From Antrihabitans stalagmiti (GTDB lineage Bacteria; Actinomycetota; Actinomycetes; Mycobacteriales; Mycobacteriaceae), in assembly GCF_016482825.1 (NCBI RefSeq), contig NZ_JAEMNV010000003.1:744001-808000 (forward strand): a stretch of DNA of 64,000 nt, read 5' to 3'. Made by a program: the position numbers and the translations under genes. The notes under the pieces were generated by a model that searched no databases, was not told where the DNA came from, and saw only the letters and a list, made by a program, of their open reading frames with translations. Below are positions 43,880-52,910 of the stretch, piece after piece (positions within the stretch are counted from its first letter, which is position 1; each line of letters starts with the position of its first letter).

Positions 43880-45706
43880 GTGGGTCACTACAAAAGCAAC
43901 GTTCGAGACCTCGAGTTCAACCTGTTCGAGGTGTTCGGTATCGGCACGTTGCTGGACGCGGGAAACTACGGCGATCTCGACACCGACACCGTGCGAAACA
44001 TCTTGTCCGAGGTAGCCCGGCTGGCCGAGGGCCCTGTTGCCGATTCGTTCGCCGACGGTGATCGCAACCCGCCAGTCTTCGACCCCGATACCCACGCGGT
44101 GACGATCTCGGATCTGCTTCGCAAGACGGTAACCGCAGTGCGCGAAGCAGATTGGGCGCGGATCGGCCTACCGGAGGGGATGGGTGGAGTCCCCGCACCG
44201 TCGGTCCTCGTGTGGGCGGTGAACGAAATGATGATCTGTGCGAACCCGGCAGCACTCTTCTTCAACATGGGTCCGCTGATGGGCAGCGTCCTCTACGGAA
44301 TCGGAACCGAGGAGCAGAAACACTGGGCGAAGGCCGGCTACGAACGCGGTTGGGCCGCAACGATGGTGCTCACCGAGCCCGACGCGGGGTCCGACGTCGG
44401 TGCGGGCCGGTCGAAAGCGATTCCGCAGGACGACGGCACCTGGCACATCGAAGGTGTGAAGCGGTTCATCTCGGGCGGCGACGTCAGCGATACGGCGGAG
44501 AATGTCTTCCATCTCGTGCTGGCCCGTCCGGAAGGTGCCGGTCCAGGCACGAAGGGGCTGAGTCTGTTCTACGTCCCCAACTTCCTTTTCGACTCGGAGA
44601 CATTGGAACTCGGCGCCCGCAACGGTGTGTACGTGACCAACGTCGAGCACAAGATGGGCCTCAAGTCGTCGCCGACCTGCGAGTTGACCTTCGGTGCCAC
44701 CGATGTTCCTGCAGTCGGTTGGCTCGTCGGCGATGTGCACAACGGCATTGCGCAGATGTTCCACGTCATCGAGAACGCGCGGATGACGGTCGGCGTGAAG
44801 TCGAGTGGCACTCTGTCCACCGGCTATCTCAACGCGCTGGATTACGCGAAGCAGCGAGTACAGGGTGCGGACCTGACCCAGATGACGGACAAGGCCGCAC
44901 CCCGCGTCACGATCACTCACCATCCCGATGTCCGTCGCAGTCTCATCATGCAGAAGGCGTATGCGGAAGGTTTGCGCGCGGTCTACCTCTACACCGCCGC
45001 GCACCAGAATGCCGATGTCGCGCAGCTTGTTTCAGGAGCTGACGAGGACACGGCACTACGGGTCGACGACTTTCTTCTTCCCGTCGTCAAGGGAGTCGGT
45101 TCGGAGAAGGCGTACGAACTGCTCACCGAATCGCTGCAGACATTCGGCGGCTCCGGCTATCTCCAGGACTATCCGATCGAGCAGTACATCCGCGACGCGA
45201 AAATCGACACGCTCTACGAAGGTACGACGGCAATTCAGGCGCAGGACTTCTTCTTTCGCAAGATCGCCCGTGATCGTGGTGTCGCGTTCAGCCATGTCGG
45301 CGCGCGAATCAAGGAGTTCGTCGACAACGGCGAACGGTTGACGGACGAACGTGCCTTGCTAGCAACGGCTTTCGACGACGTGCAAGCCATGACCGCTACG
45401 CTCACCGGATATCTGATGGCAGCGCAGCAGTCGCCGACCGAGATCTACAAGATCGGACTCGGGTCCGTGCGTTACCTGTACGCGGTCGGCGACCTGTTGA
45501 TCGGCTGGCGCCTGCTCGTGCAAGCCGATGTCGCACTCGCCGCCCTCGAAGGGTCGCCGAAGGCGAAAGACGTTGCTTTCTATCAGGGTAAGGTCGCCGT
45601 CGCTTCGTTCTTCGCCAAGAACATCCTTCCGCTGTTGTCCGCGACCAAGGCGGTCATCGAAGCCATCGACAACGACATCATGGATCTCGACGAAGCTGCA
45701 TTTTAG
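43880..45706 (+). CDS. fadE5: Acyl-CoA dehydrogenase, FadE5 orthologue
   Basis: A 608-residue acyl-CoA dehydrogenase of the large FadE5 type, oxidising acyl-CoA to enoyl-CoA with FAD in fatty-acid degradation. It matches M. tuberculosis FadE5 almost throughout: [28 protein letters not shown] [57 protein letters not shown], the catalytic-region [17 protein letters not shown] and the last residues LDEAAF. GTG 43880 has GGAGG eight bases upstream, so the longer frame from 43835 is rejected. It converges on ramB with 19 bp between stops. Confidence 0.95.
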   Translation: MGHYKSNVRDLEFNLFEVFGIGTLLDAGNYGDLDTDTVRNILSEVARLAEGPVADSFADGDRNPPVFDPDTHAVTISDLLRKTVTAVREADWARIGLPEGMGGVPAPSVLVWAVNEMMICANPAALFFNMGPLMGSVLYGIGTEEQKHWAKAGYERGWAATMVLTEPDAGSDVGAGRSKAIPQDDGTWHIEGVKRFISGGDVSDTAENVFHLVLARPEGAGPGTKGLSLFYVPNFLFDSETLELGARNGVYVTNVEHKMGLKSSPTCELTFGATDVPAVGWLVGDVHNGIAQMFHVIENARMTVGVKSSGTLSTGYLNALDYAKQRVQGADLTQMTDKAAPRVTITHHPDVRRSLIMQKAYAEGLRAVYLYTAAHQNADVAQLVSGADEDTALRVDDFLLPVVKGVGSEKAYELLTESLQTFGGSGYLQDYPIEQYIRDAKIDTLYEGTTAIQAQDFFFRKIARDRGVAFSHVGARIKEFVDNGERLTDERALLATAFDDVQAMTATLTGYLMAAQQSPTEIYKIGLGSVRYLYAVGDLLIGWRLLVQADVALAALEGSPKAKDVAFYQGKVAVASFFAKNILPLLSATKAVIEAIDNDIMDLDEAAF

Positions 45707-45725
45707 GGCTGCGTTCAGGGCAGTT

Positions 45726-47153
45726 CTAGATCCCCGGCTCCGGCCCGAGGACATACGGCGACACCGAACTCTGGTGCTCGCTGATGTCGAGTACCTTGCC
45801 GAGCGGCGGGAACGCGCGCTGCGGACAATCCGAGCGCTCGCACACACGACACCCCGCACCGATCGGTGTCGCCTTGGCGTCGTCGAGGTCGAGTCCGTCG
45901 GCGTAGACGACCCGACCCGCGTGGCGTAGTTCGCAACCGAGCCCGATGGCAAATGTCTTGCCTGGCTGGCCGTATCGTGCCGCACGGCGCTCGACAGTGC
46001 GGGCGATCCACAGATACTTGCGTCCGTCGGGCATCTGCGCGATCTGAGTCATGATCTTGCCTGGATAGGCGAACGTCTCGTAGACGTTCCACAGCGGGCA
46101 GGTTCCGCCGCTGGACGAGAAGTGAAAACCTGTGGCGGACTGCCGTTTCGACATGTTCCCGGCGCGGTCGACGCGCACGAACGACCACGGCACGCCGCGT
46201 TGTTTCGGGCGTTGCAGCGTCGATAGGCGATGACTGATCGTCTCGTAGCTCTGCGAGAAGAAGGCAGACAGCCGCTCGACGTCGTATCTGAAATCCTCTG
46301 CCGCTTCGTGGAATTGGCCGTAGGGGAGGACTGTCGCCGCGGCGAAGTAGTTCGCGAACCCGAGGAGAGCCAGTTTGCGCGACGACTCGGACGAGAAGTT
46401 GCCTTCTTCGACGAACCGGTCGAGCAAGGTACCGCATTCGAGGTAGGCCAACTCGGCTGCGAATTTGAAGATCTTCTGGCCGCCCGATAGGTGCGGCGAG
46501 ATTTCGAGTACGCGGTTGTCGGGATCGAAGCGGTGCAGCACGTTCTCCCCGAGGTCGATGCGTTCCACGATTTGCACGTCGTGCAACCGCGTGAGTCGCC
46601 GACCGATCTCGCCTGCGACATCGCCGCGGTGGAAACGCATCCGCGCGGTGAGATCTTCTGCGGCCGTATCCAATTCGTGCAGGTAATTCTGTCGCTGATA
46701 GAAGTAGTCACGAACTTCCTCGTGGGGCTTGCTGATCGAACCACTACCGCTGCCGTCGGCGAACCGTTCCTCGGTCGCGGCTGCGAGCTGGGCCGAGGTG
46801 TTTCGGTATCGCCGATGCATGTTGACCATCGCGCGCGCCATGCTCGGATGCGAGGAGACCATGTCCGCGATCTCCTGCGAGTCCGCGCTGATCCCCATCT
46901 CCTGATCCAGTGCCACTTCGCGCAGTTCGGCGATCAGTCGGGTGTCGTCCTGCGAGGAGAAGAACGTTGTGTCGACGCCGAACACCTCGCTGATGCGCAG
47001 CAGCACCGCGACGGTGAGTGGCCGTACGTCGTGCTCGATCTGATTCAGATAGCTTGCCGAAATCTCCAGTGTCTGTGCCAGCGCGACCTGACTCATGCCG
47101 CGTTCGGTACGTAGCTGGCGTAGCCGCGTACCGACGTACGTCTTGGACATCAT
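45726..47153 (-). CDS. ramB: RamB, XRE/short-chain-fatty-acyl regulator of acetate metabolism
   Basis: A 475-residue DNA-binding protein: N-terminal XRE helix-turn-helix (about 8-62, VGTRLRQLRTERGMSQVALAQ, ASYLNQIEHDVRPL), a central IrrE/ImmA-like region lacking the HExxH zinc motif (FKFAAELAYLE), and a C-terminal ScfR/DUF2083 domain with the Cys cluster CRVCERSDCPQRAFPP. RamB represses isocitrate lyase and its own gene in corynebacteria and mycobacteria during growth without acetate. TTGCAAA and TTCGCAAATTTAGC motifs sit just upstream of its start, and a similar one precedes aceA. MMSK and MSK starts are both possible. Confidence 0.93.
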   Translation of the reverse strand: MMSKTYVGTRLRQLRTERGMSQVALAQTLEISASYLNQIEHDVRPLTVAVLLRISEVFGVDTTFFSSQDDTRLIAELREVALDQEMGISADSQEIADMVSSHPSMARAMVNMHRRYRNTSAQLAAATEERFADGSGSGSISKPHEEVRDYFYQRQNYLHELDTAAEDLTARMRFHRGDVAGEIGRRLTRLHDVQIVERIDLGENVLHRFDPDNRVLEISPHLSGGQKIFKFAAELAYLECGTLLDRFVEEGNFSSESSRKLALLGFANYFAAATVLPYGQFHEAAEDFRYDVERLSAFFSQSYETISHRLSTLQRPKQRGVPWSFVRVDRAGNMSKRQSATGFHFSSSGGTCPLWNVYETFAYPGKIMTQIAQMPDGRKYLWIARTVERRAARYGQPGKTFAIGLGCELRHAGRVVYADGLDLDDAKATPIGAGCRVCERSDCPQRAFPPLGKVLDISEHQSSVSPYVLGPEPGI

Positions 47154-47178
47154 CCCAGCGTACGGACGTAATGCCGGC

Positions 47179-47206
47179 TTGCAAATGTGGCGTTCGCAAA
47201 TTTAGC
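47179..47206. promoter_or_regulatory. RamB-like operator at the ramB / lipase divergent promoter
   Basis: TTGCAAA at 47179-47185 and TTCGCAAATTTAGC at 47193-47206 resemble the RamB motif and the aceA upstream sequence TTTGCAAACTTAGCAAA. The site is 26 bp before ramB, compatible with autoregulation. Confidence 0.6.
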
Positions 47207-47313
47207 GGGGTGCGGCATTGGCAATCGCGGCCGATCTCCGCCGATTCGGGCCGCCGCGGCGTCCGGCTGAACCTATGCTGATCTCGACGTCGGTCGGGAG
47301 AGAGTTGGTCGGC

Positions 47314-48564
47314 ATGCGGGCGTTGAGTGGACGGATATTGCTGATCGCATTGGCTGCGGCGGTCTCGGTGAGCCTTGCTGTGCCGAGCGTCGCGACGTCG
47401 GATCCGGTGCAGGAAATCATCGAACCGACCCGAGATCCGGCGCTGCTGTACCCCACGCCGCTACCCGATGCGTGGTTCGTTCCCCCGCCAGGATTCGAGA
47501 ACACTGCGCCGGGCACGGTTCTGCACACACGTCCCACGACGGTCGGCCCGCTTCTGACACCGGTGTTCGCGACACAACTACTGGTGCGATCCACCGACTC
47601 GAAGGATCGGCCGATACCCGTGGTGACGACGGTGATCGTGCCGCAGGCGCCGTGGACCGGGCCGGGAGCGAGACCGCTCGTCGCGTACAACACGGCTATC
47701 GATTCGCTCGGGCTGACCTGCGTGCCGTCGTGGACGTTGCCGCGTGGCAGTGAGATCGAACTCGCCGCAATCCAGCTGCTCTTGGCCAAGAACTACGCAG
47801 TGATCGTCACCGACCACCAAGGCCCGCGGCAGGCATATGCGGCAGGCCGGATATCGGGTCACGCAGTGCTCGACTCGCTACGCGCGACGGTCAACACACC
47901 ATGGCTGGGACTGTCGCCCGATTCCCCGATTGCCGTCAGCGGCTACTCGGGTGGAGCGATCGCGTCGGGTTGGACTGCGGAACTCGCGCCTACCTATGCA
48001 CCGGAACTCCGCATCGTCGGCGTCGCGATCGGCGGCGCACCGGTCGATTACCGACTCCTACTCGGCTCGATGAACGGTAGAAATCTCGCATCGTCGGTCT
48101 TTCTGGCAGCGACGATGGGTGTCGCACGCGAATATCCGGAACTGTTCGAATTGATGAACACAAACGGCTGGCGACTGGGAATGATCGCACGAGACTGGTG
48201 CCTCGCCGCGCTTGCGCCGGTCGGTGTCGTCGCTCCGATCCCCGTCGAAGCATTGTCGGACGTGCCCAATGTGGTCGCCACACCCATTGCGCAACGCGTA
48301 CTCGACGCGACACGGCTTGGTGGGCAGGCACCGACAGCGCCGGTCTACATCTACCAGGGCCAGCAGGAAATCTGGATCCCGAGGGAAGGCGCCGAACGTC
48401 TCTACGACGAATGGTGCGCGAAGGGTGCACGGGTGCGGCTCGACGAGTTCGTCGGTGAGCACCTCGTCGTCGCGCTGTCGGGTATTCCCGCGGCGAACAG
48501 TTGGATCGACGACCGACTGACGGGCAAGCCGATGGCCGAAGGATGTAGTGCCTTCGGCCGCTGA
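47314..48564 (+). CDS. Secreted lipase (LIP family)
   Basis: A 416-residue exported hydrolase. A signal peptide (RILLIALAAAVSVSLAVPSVA) leads to a LIP-family alpha/beta domain: VVTTVIVPQAPW, LVAYNTAIDSLG, VIVTDHQGPRQAYAAGR, the nucleophile elbow AVSGYSGGAIASGW, REYPELFELMN and a C-terminal catalytic His in GEHLVVAL. It should cleave esters such as triacylglycerol. The start is uncertain: ATG 47314 gives the best signal peptide, with ATG 47275 and TTG 47305 as alternatives. It is divergent from ramB across the RamB-like site and has a paralogue at 61751-63157. It abuts the PAS gene stop-to-stop. Confidence 0.85.
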   Translation: MRALSGRILLIALAAAVSVSLAVPSVATSDPVQEIIEPTRDPALLYPTPLPDAWFVPPPGFENTAPGTVLHTRPTTVGPLLTPVFATQLLVRSTDSKDRPIPVVTTVIVPQAPWTGPGARPLVAYNTAIDSLGLTCVPSWTLPRGSEIELAAIQLLLAKNYAVIVTDHQGPRQAYAAGRISGHAVLDSLRATVNTPWLGLSPDSPIAVSGYSGGAIASGWTAELAPTYAPELRIVGVAIGGAPVDYRLLLGSMNGRNLASSVFLAATMGVAREYPELFELMNTNGWRLGMIARDWCLAALAPVGVVAPIPVEALSDVPNVVATPIAQRVLDATRLGGQAPTAPVYIYQGQQEIWIPREGAERLYDEWCAKGARVRLDEFVGEHLVVALSGIPAANSWIDDRLTGKPMAEGCSAFGR

Positions 48565-49014
48565 CTACTTCGGTTCGAGGAACGCCGGCGGAATAGCGGC
48601 GTCGGGACCGTTCGCCCACAACTGGTCGGTCAGGTCGTAGAACGTCACCAGGGCGAGTGGGTCGTCTTGGCGTAGCAGCACCGACGTGCTGACGATCGTT
48701 CGGACGAGAGATCCGTCGCTGTGCACGAGGTCGACAAGGTGGCCTGCGGATTCGCGAAGTGCGGTGTAAAGAGGGCTGCGGTCGGCGCTTTCGGTGGTCG
48801 CAAGGGCGGGCAACTTTTCGAACGTCTCCGCATCGAGCTCGCTGCGGTCCCAACCGACCAGTTGCTCGAACGCTGGATTTGCGTATACGAGAGTGCCGTC
48901 GACGTGCACCGCGACCATGGGTGACGGGAGCCGATCCAGCAGTATCATCGCCGGAAGTTGCCACAGGTAGCCCAACGACGTGTCCGGTGCTGGACGTCGT
49001 CGCTCGACAACCAT
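48565..49014 (-). CDS. Single PAS-domain protein
   Basis: A 149-residue protein that is essentially one PAS domain: LDRLPSPMVAVHVDGTLVYANPAFEQLVGWDRSEL (about 26-60), a helical insert and VDLVHSDGSLVRTIVSTSVLL. No output domain is attached. It lies 104 bp downstream of the GAF-ANTAR gene on the same strand and may be the sensor feeding it. The ligand is unknown. Confidence 0.8.
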   Translation of the reverse strand: MVVERRRPAPDTSLGYLWQLPAMILLDRLPSPMVAVHVDGTLVYANPAFEQLVGWDRSELDAETFEKLPALATTESADRSPLYTALRESAGHLVDLVHSDGSLVRTIVSTSVLLRQDDPLALVTFYDLTDQLWANGPDAAIPPAFLEPK

Positions 49015-49118
49015 GCGTATCGATTCCCTTCGGGAGTAGCCGAATTGGCGGCTATCGGACTAGGTGATACCACAACAGGACAACCGATGAAAATCCTAAC
49101 AGCGAGCACCCGACGGCG

Positions 49119-49853
49119 TCACGTCGCTCTACGTCCGAACAGATCGGCCGAGTCGGCCGAACCGTCGACGACCGAGCGGGCCAGGTCGGTGAGCCGAGTG
49201 TTGTTGTCACGCGCAGCTTTTCGGAGCATGGCGAAAGCTTGATCCATGTCGAGGCCACTTCGTTCGGCGAGCACGCCTTTCGCTTGCTCGATGATCACCC
49301 GCGTATCCAGCGCTCCCTGCAGCTGATGGGTGACCGTCTCGTTGCGCGCCAGTACCCGCTCCTGCAGGATGCCGATCGTGGCGATATCGGCCAACGCGCG
49401 AGCGACCGCCAGATCGGCATTCGACAGGTGCCCCGTCGCGGTCCGGAACAGGTTGATGGCGCCGATTCGCTCGCCGCGGAGCCGCATCGGCAGCGCGAAA
49501 ACGGCGAGGTAGCCCTCACTTACGGCACGGTCGGCAAAGGCTTGCCACTGAGCGGAGTCCAGTTGCAGGTCGTCGACGAGAGCCTCTCTGCCGGTGCGGT
49601 ACGCCTGCAGGCAGGGGCCGCCGTCTACTTCGACCTGAAACAGTTCGAGAAGACGTGTCTGTTCGCTGGTCGACGCGAGTACATGGAGACGACCGCCTGG
49701 GTCGCCGAGCATGATGCCGGCGGCATCGACTGCCAGGAGGTGGACGCAGTGGTCGACCAGGCGCTGCGCAAGCTCGATCACGTCGTAATCTGCGACGAGC
49801 GTGTCCGCCAAGTCGACAAAGGCTCGCACCAGCGGCCCTTCACGATCCACCAT
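49119..49853 (-). CDS. GAF-ANTAR transcription antitermination regulator
   Basis: A 244-residue protein: an N-terminal GAF sensor (about 12-160, VIELAQRLVDHCVHLLAVDAAGIML, GPCLQAYRTGREALVDDL, LFRTATGHLSNADLAVARALAD) and a C-terminal ANTAR RNA-binding domain (about 170-230, LDTRVIIEQAKGVLAERSGLDMDQAFAMLR). Such proteins bind two-hexaloop RNA hairpins to prevent termination. ATG 49853 has GAGG six bases upstream. Middle gene of a set with an unknown protein upstream and a PAS protein downstream. Confidence 0.9.
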   Translation of the reverse strand: MVDREGPLVRAFVDLADTLVADYDVIELAQRLVDHCVHLLAVDAAGIMLGDPGGRLHVLASTSEQTRLLELFQVEVDGGPCLQAYRTGREALVDDLQLDSAQWQAFADRAVSEGYLAVFALPMRLRGERIGAINLFRTATGHLSNADLAVARALADIATIGILQERVLARNETVTHQLQGALDTRVIIEQAKGVLAERSGLDMDQAFAMLRKAARDNNTRLTDLARSVVDGSADSADLFGRRAT

Positions 49854-49925
49854 CGTTACCTCTTCTTCGACAAGTTTCGTTCGTCGGACGTTCGCGGTCA
49901 ACCAACACCCGCTGCTCGGTGCGCG

Positions 49926-50363
49926 TCATATTTCGCGGCTCTCGAAAGGGTTCGTAGACAACTGGTTTCGGAAGGCGACTCGACAGCTCGCCTGGTATCG
50001 GTGGTATTGCCGCATGCGCGCACGGGCCTCGGCCGCGCGGCGCTCTGCGAGGTGTGCGCGTTCTCGCTCGAATTCGACCCGTATTGCTGCGTTACCTCTG
50101 CGCAGTTCGTCGGCACGGCTGCGGGCGTCGCCGTCATCGAGCACGGCGGCGGCGAGTTCGTCGAGACGGATGCTTACGTCGTTGAAGGTCAACCGAAACG
50201 AGGTTCCCGGCTCGAGGTGGCGGACTGCGGCTTCGTCCAGAAGCCGCAACGCACGGGCAGCCGTCTCGAAGTTGAAACGCAGCACGGGCGTAGATGCGGT
50301 GCGTAGCCAGCCGAACCGGCCGGAAATGCGGTTGTCGCTGGTTTCGGTAGCAGGTTGACTCAC
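49926..50363 (-). CDS. Unknown protein with Arg/Glu-rich coiled coil
   Basis: A 145-residue protein, not recognised. The N-terminal half has strands (TPVLRFNFETAARALRLLDEAA, TSFRLTFNDVSIRLDELAAA) and the C-terminal half a charged helix likely to form a coiled coil (AIRVEFERERAHLAERRAAEA). GTG 50363 follows GGGGAA. It is the first gene of a minus-strand set with GAF-ANTAR (72 bp downstream) and PAS proteins, so it may belong to the same signalling pathway. No membrane segment or metal motif. Confidence 0.7.
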   Translation of the reverse strand: MSQPATETSDNRISGRFGWLRTASTPVLRFNFETAARALRLLDEAAVRHLEPGTSFRLTFNDVSIRLDELAAAVLDDGDARSRADELRRGNAAIRVEFERERAHLAERRAAEARARMRQYHRYQASCRVAFRNQLSTNPFESREI

Positions 50364-50645
50364 ACTCTTCCCCGGTTGTCCATGTCGACAGATGTGCGCA
50401 CTTCGGCCACCACTGAGAGTGATGGCGCGGGCGGAGCACCGGGGTCTTGGGAGCGTCCTGCCCCACAAAGTAGTCAATGTGGCGGAGGTCGCACAAATCG
50501 AGTTGAGGGGCAGGTCGAGAGCCGTCACCGACCTCAGTGAATGTCATTGCTGCACTGGATTTTTACGAGATGCTGCGCTCCCCGTCGAGCGCCGATGGTC
50601 CATGGACCACGCGCCGTCTCCGTTGGTCGGCCGCAGCGACCAGGA

Positions 50646-51827
50646 TCACGGCAGCCAGGAACCGCGACGCATCACCCGCTGCAACGTGAACGTCGAATCG
50701 ACGACGACCAGATCCGCGTCGTAACCGACCTCGACGGCACCGCGCTGCTCGGCGATTCCGACGACGGTTGCCGGCGTCGCGCTGGCCGCCAGGACCGCGT
50801 CCACTAACGGCACGCGGGCGTCGACGACCGTCCGACGCAACACCTCCAGCAGGGTCGCTGTGCCGCCCGCGATCGAACCGGACGCGACACGAGCGACGCC
50901 GTCGGTTACGCGGACCCGCTGCGGACCGAGGTCGTAGTCACCGTCCGGCATTCCCGCGGCCGCCATGGCGTCGGTGATCAGTGCGACGCTTCCGCGAGCG
51001 GCCGCAAACACGAGCGCGACGAAACCCGCATCGGTGTGCACACCGTCGCCGATCACCTCGACGACTGCTTCATGGCGGGCCGCTGCGACCAACGCCGCTG
51101 CGACCGGACCCGACGATCGGTGGTGCAGCGCGGCCATCCCGTTTGCGAGGTGAGTCACCAGGCTCGCGTCGTTGCCGAGGGCTGCAGCGAATTCGGTGTA
51201 GCTCGCATCGCTGTGACCCAAGGCCACCACAACCTCGTTGGCACGCAGTAGCTGGGCGACTCGAGTGAAGCCGGGTAGTTCCGGGGCGAGGGTCATCGCG
51301 CGAACGGTTCCACCGCCGGCTGCGAGTAGGCGTTCGGTCAGGTCGACGTCCGGCTCGATCAGATACCGAGGATCTTGTGCGCCGCACCGTTGCGTCGAGA
51401 GAAAGGGACCTTCCAGATGGATGCCGTCGATCGTGCCGTCCTCGACGAGCGGTCGGAGCGTGGCGAGTTGGTCGAGCAGTACCTCCGGCGGTGCGCTGAC
51501 CAGACTTGCAAGCAATGTTGTGGTGCCGTTTCGATGGTGATGTGCTGCTGCTTTGGCTACCGCGGTCCGATCGGTTGTTGTGAAGGTGCCTCCGCCGCCA
51601 CCGTGGCAGTGGATGTCGACCAAGCCGGGCAGCACGGTTCCTACGGCATCGGGAAGGGCGCTGTCAGGGTTCGCGGCCGCCCAGTCGGCAGCGGTGCGCA
51701 CGCTCGTGATCTTGGTGCCCTCGATGCCGACCACGCCGTCGTCCACGACGATATCCGGGGTGACGACGCGGCCCCTGATCGCGTAATTGTCGTCGGTCGA
51801 ACCCGCGCCGGAGCCTGCTGTGTGCAC
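50646..51827 (-). CDS. nagA: N-acetylglucosamine-6-phosphate deacetylase
   Basis: A 393-residue amidohydrolase removing acetate from GlcNAc-6-phosphate for amino-sugar use or wall recycling. Metal and substrate motifs: PGLVDIHCHGGGGG, HLEGPFLS, ALGHSDASY, THLANGMAALHHR (in place of the usual THLFNAM), IGDGVHTD and LITDAMAAAG with the catalytic Asp. GTG 51827 gives an N-terminus like the family; no clear ribosome site, so it may be leaderless. No nagB or sugar transporter is adjacent. Palindromic repeat copy 4 lies just upstream. Confidence 0.93.
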   Translation of the reverse strand: MHTAGSGAGSTDDNYAIRGRVVTPDIVVDDGVVGIEGTKITSVRTAADWAAANPDSALPDAVGTVLPGLVDIHCHGGGGGTFTTTDRTAVAKAAAHHHRNGTTTLLASLVSAPPEVLLDQLATLRPLVEDGTIDGIHLEGPFLSTQRCGAQDPRYLIEPDVDLTERLLAAGGGTVRAMTLAPELPGFTRVAQLLRANEVVVALGHSDASYTEFAAALGNDASLVTHLANGMAALHHRSSGPVAAALVAAARHEAVVEVIGDGVHTDAGFVALVFAAARGSVALITDAMAAAGMPDGDYDLGPQRVRVTDGVARVASGSIAGGTATLLEVLRRTVVDARVPLVDAVLAASATPATVVGIAEQRGAVEVGYDADLVVVDSTFTLQRVMRRGSWLP

Positions 51828-51853
51828 AGTGCGATTTTGCCGCACGCAGGCTT

Positions 51854-51914
51854 TCGCGTCGTGCGTCCTTTCGGAGGGCAGGCGCACCGGAAAGACTCAC
51901 GAGCGCGAAGCGCC
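51854..51914. repeat. Palindromic intergenic repeat, copy 4
   Basis: TCGTGCGTCCTTTCGG pairs with CCGGAAAGACTCACGA around a GC-rich loop, with short outer arms TTCGCG and CGCGAA. Unlike the others it lies 26 bp upstream of a gene start (nagA). From 51915 to 52261 nothing else convincing is seen. Confidence 0.8.
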
Positions 51915-52261
51915 CCGCTGAAAGTTGACGCGTCCAGCTGTCCGGTTCGGGCGAAAGCATGCGCAGCCGAACAGTTTTCGTGGCACCGACCACTGGTTAC
52001 GAGTATCGTGAGCCGTGTTGATCCGGACCCTGGCGATTACCGTGTCGGTCGCGTCTGCCACAGAAAGTTTGGGCTATGCCTGCCTCGTTTTCACACGATC
52101 TGCATCGCATCCGCAGTCCAAATCTGTGCGCTCCTCGATCGATAGCGCGAACGCAATTCGTCTGAACGCAGGGCTTCGGCTCGGCACTCCGAGGTTTGTG
52201 ACACTGGGCCTCGCTGCAGTACGCATCATTGGAAAGCATTCAAGACAGGGGTGGATCAACC

Positions 52262-52450
52262 ATGCTCGAAGCGACACAGGGGACCGACGGGTGTCGCGCC
52301 TGGGCGCTGCATTGCGACAGCTGCGACCGGTGGGTGTACAGCGCTGCTGGCATGGCGTCGACGGTCCTCTACTCCGCGCGAGTGGAGGGTTGGGTCATCG
52401 GCGAGCAGATCCGGTGCCCGAGTTGTGCCGCAGGGGCAGTGATCCGGTAG
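52262..52450 (+). CDS. Small zinc-ribbon protein (62 residues)
   Basis: A 62-residue protein with two CxxC knuckles, HCDSCDRW (about 18-25) and RCPSCAAG near the end, spaced about 28 residues, expected to bind one zinc. ATG 52262 is preceded by a GGGGTGG at about 9 bases. No known family is named; size and ribbon suggest a nucleic-acid or protein-binding accessory factor. It is followed by a strong hairpin at 52486-52527 that may end its transcript. Confidence 0.65.
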   Translation: MLEATQGTDGCRAWALHCDSCDRWVYSAAGMASTVLYSARVEGWVIGEQIRCPSCAAGAVIR

Positions 52451-52485
52451 CGGCTCGAGTCTGTTCGGGGATCAGGACGCTTCTG

Positions 52486-52527
52486 TTCGGGTCGGTGTGC
52501 GCCGAGCAGGCGGCACACCGACCCGAA
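52486..52527 (+). terminator. Large perfect hairpin after the zinc-ribbon gene
   Basis: TTCGGGTCGGTGTGC pairs without mismatch with GCACACCGACCCGAA (15 bp) around a 12-base loop, 35 bp after the zinc-ribbon stop. There is no T-run, so terminator or protein-binding dyad are both possible. The rest of 52451-52910 carries the aceA promoter region and no gene. Confidence 0.55.
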
Positions 52528-52738
52528 CTCATGCATGCCGATCCGCTGCCCCTCGATGGGCTGCTGCCTGCACTGTGACTGTCGCCACAGTCGCCCCCTC
52601 GGTCACTCGGATCCACGCCGCGGTGGACCCTCTCGTAACCAGTACGTCCGTCCGGTTAGCGCGGTGCGAATGCCGTGGGTAACCGGCTTTTTTGCGTTAC
52701 CCGTCGGTATCCGATCGGTCGCGTTTCGCCAGCGGTGA

Positions 52739-52755
52739 TTTGCAAACTTAGCAAA
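52739..52755 (+). promoter_or_regulatory. RamB-like operator upstream of aceA
   Basis: TTTGCAAACTTAGCAAA lies 155 bp before the aceA start and shares GCAAAxTTAGC with the site in front of ramB. Further AGC(T)AGCGAA and TTAGCAA elements follow to 52791, possibly additional half-sites. Confidence 0.65.
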
Positions 52756-52910
52756 CCGCTTTGAAAAGCTAGCGAAGATTGGCATTAGCAACAGGTGGAC
52801 GGCACTTTTTCGCTGTGCCATATTTAAACAGTACGCACGTTATGCCTCGCAAGGCTGCGAATGATCGCCGATCCGCGGTGATCGAAGAATCAAAGAGATG
52901 TGGAGCAGGA

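Noticed and set aside
52015..52578. 187-codon plus-strand frame between nagA and aceA
   Set aside because: Runs through the zinc-ribbon gene in another frame and through the hairpin, with no domain.
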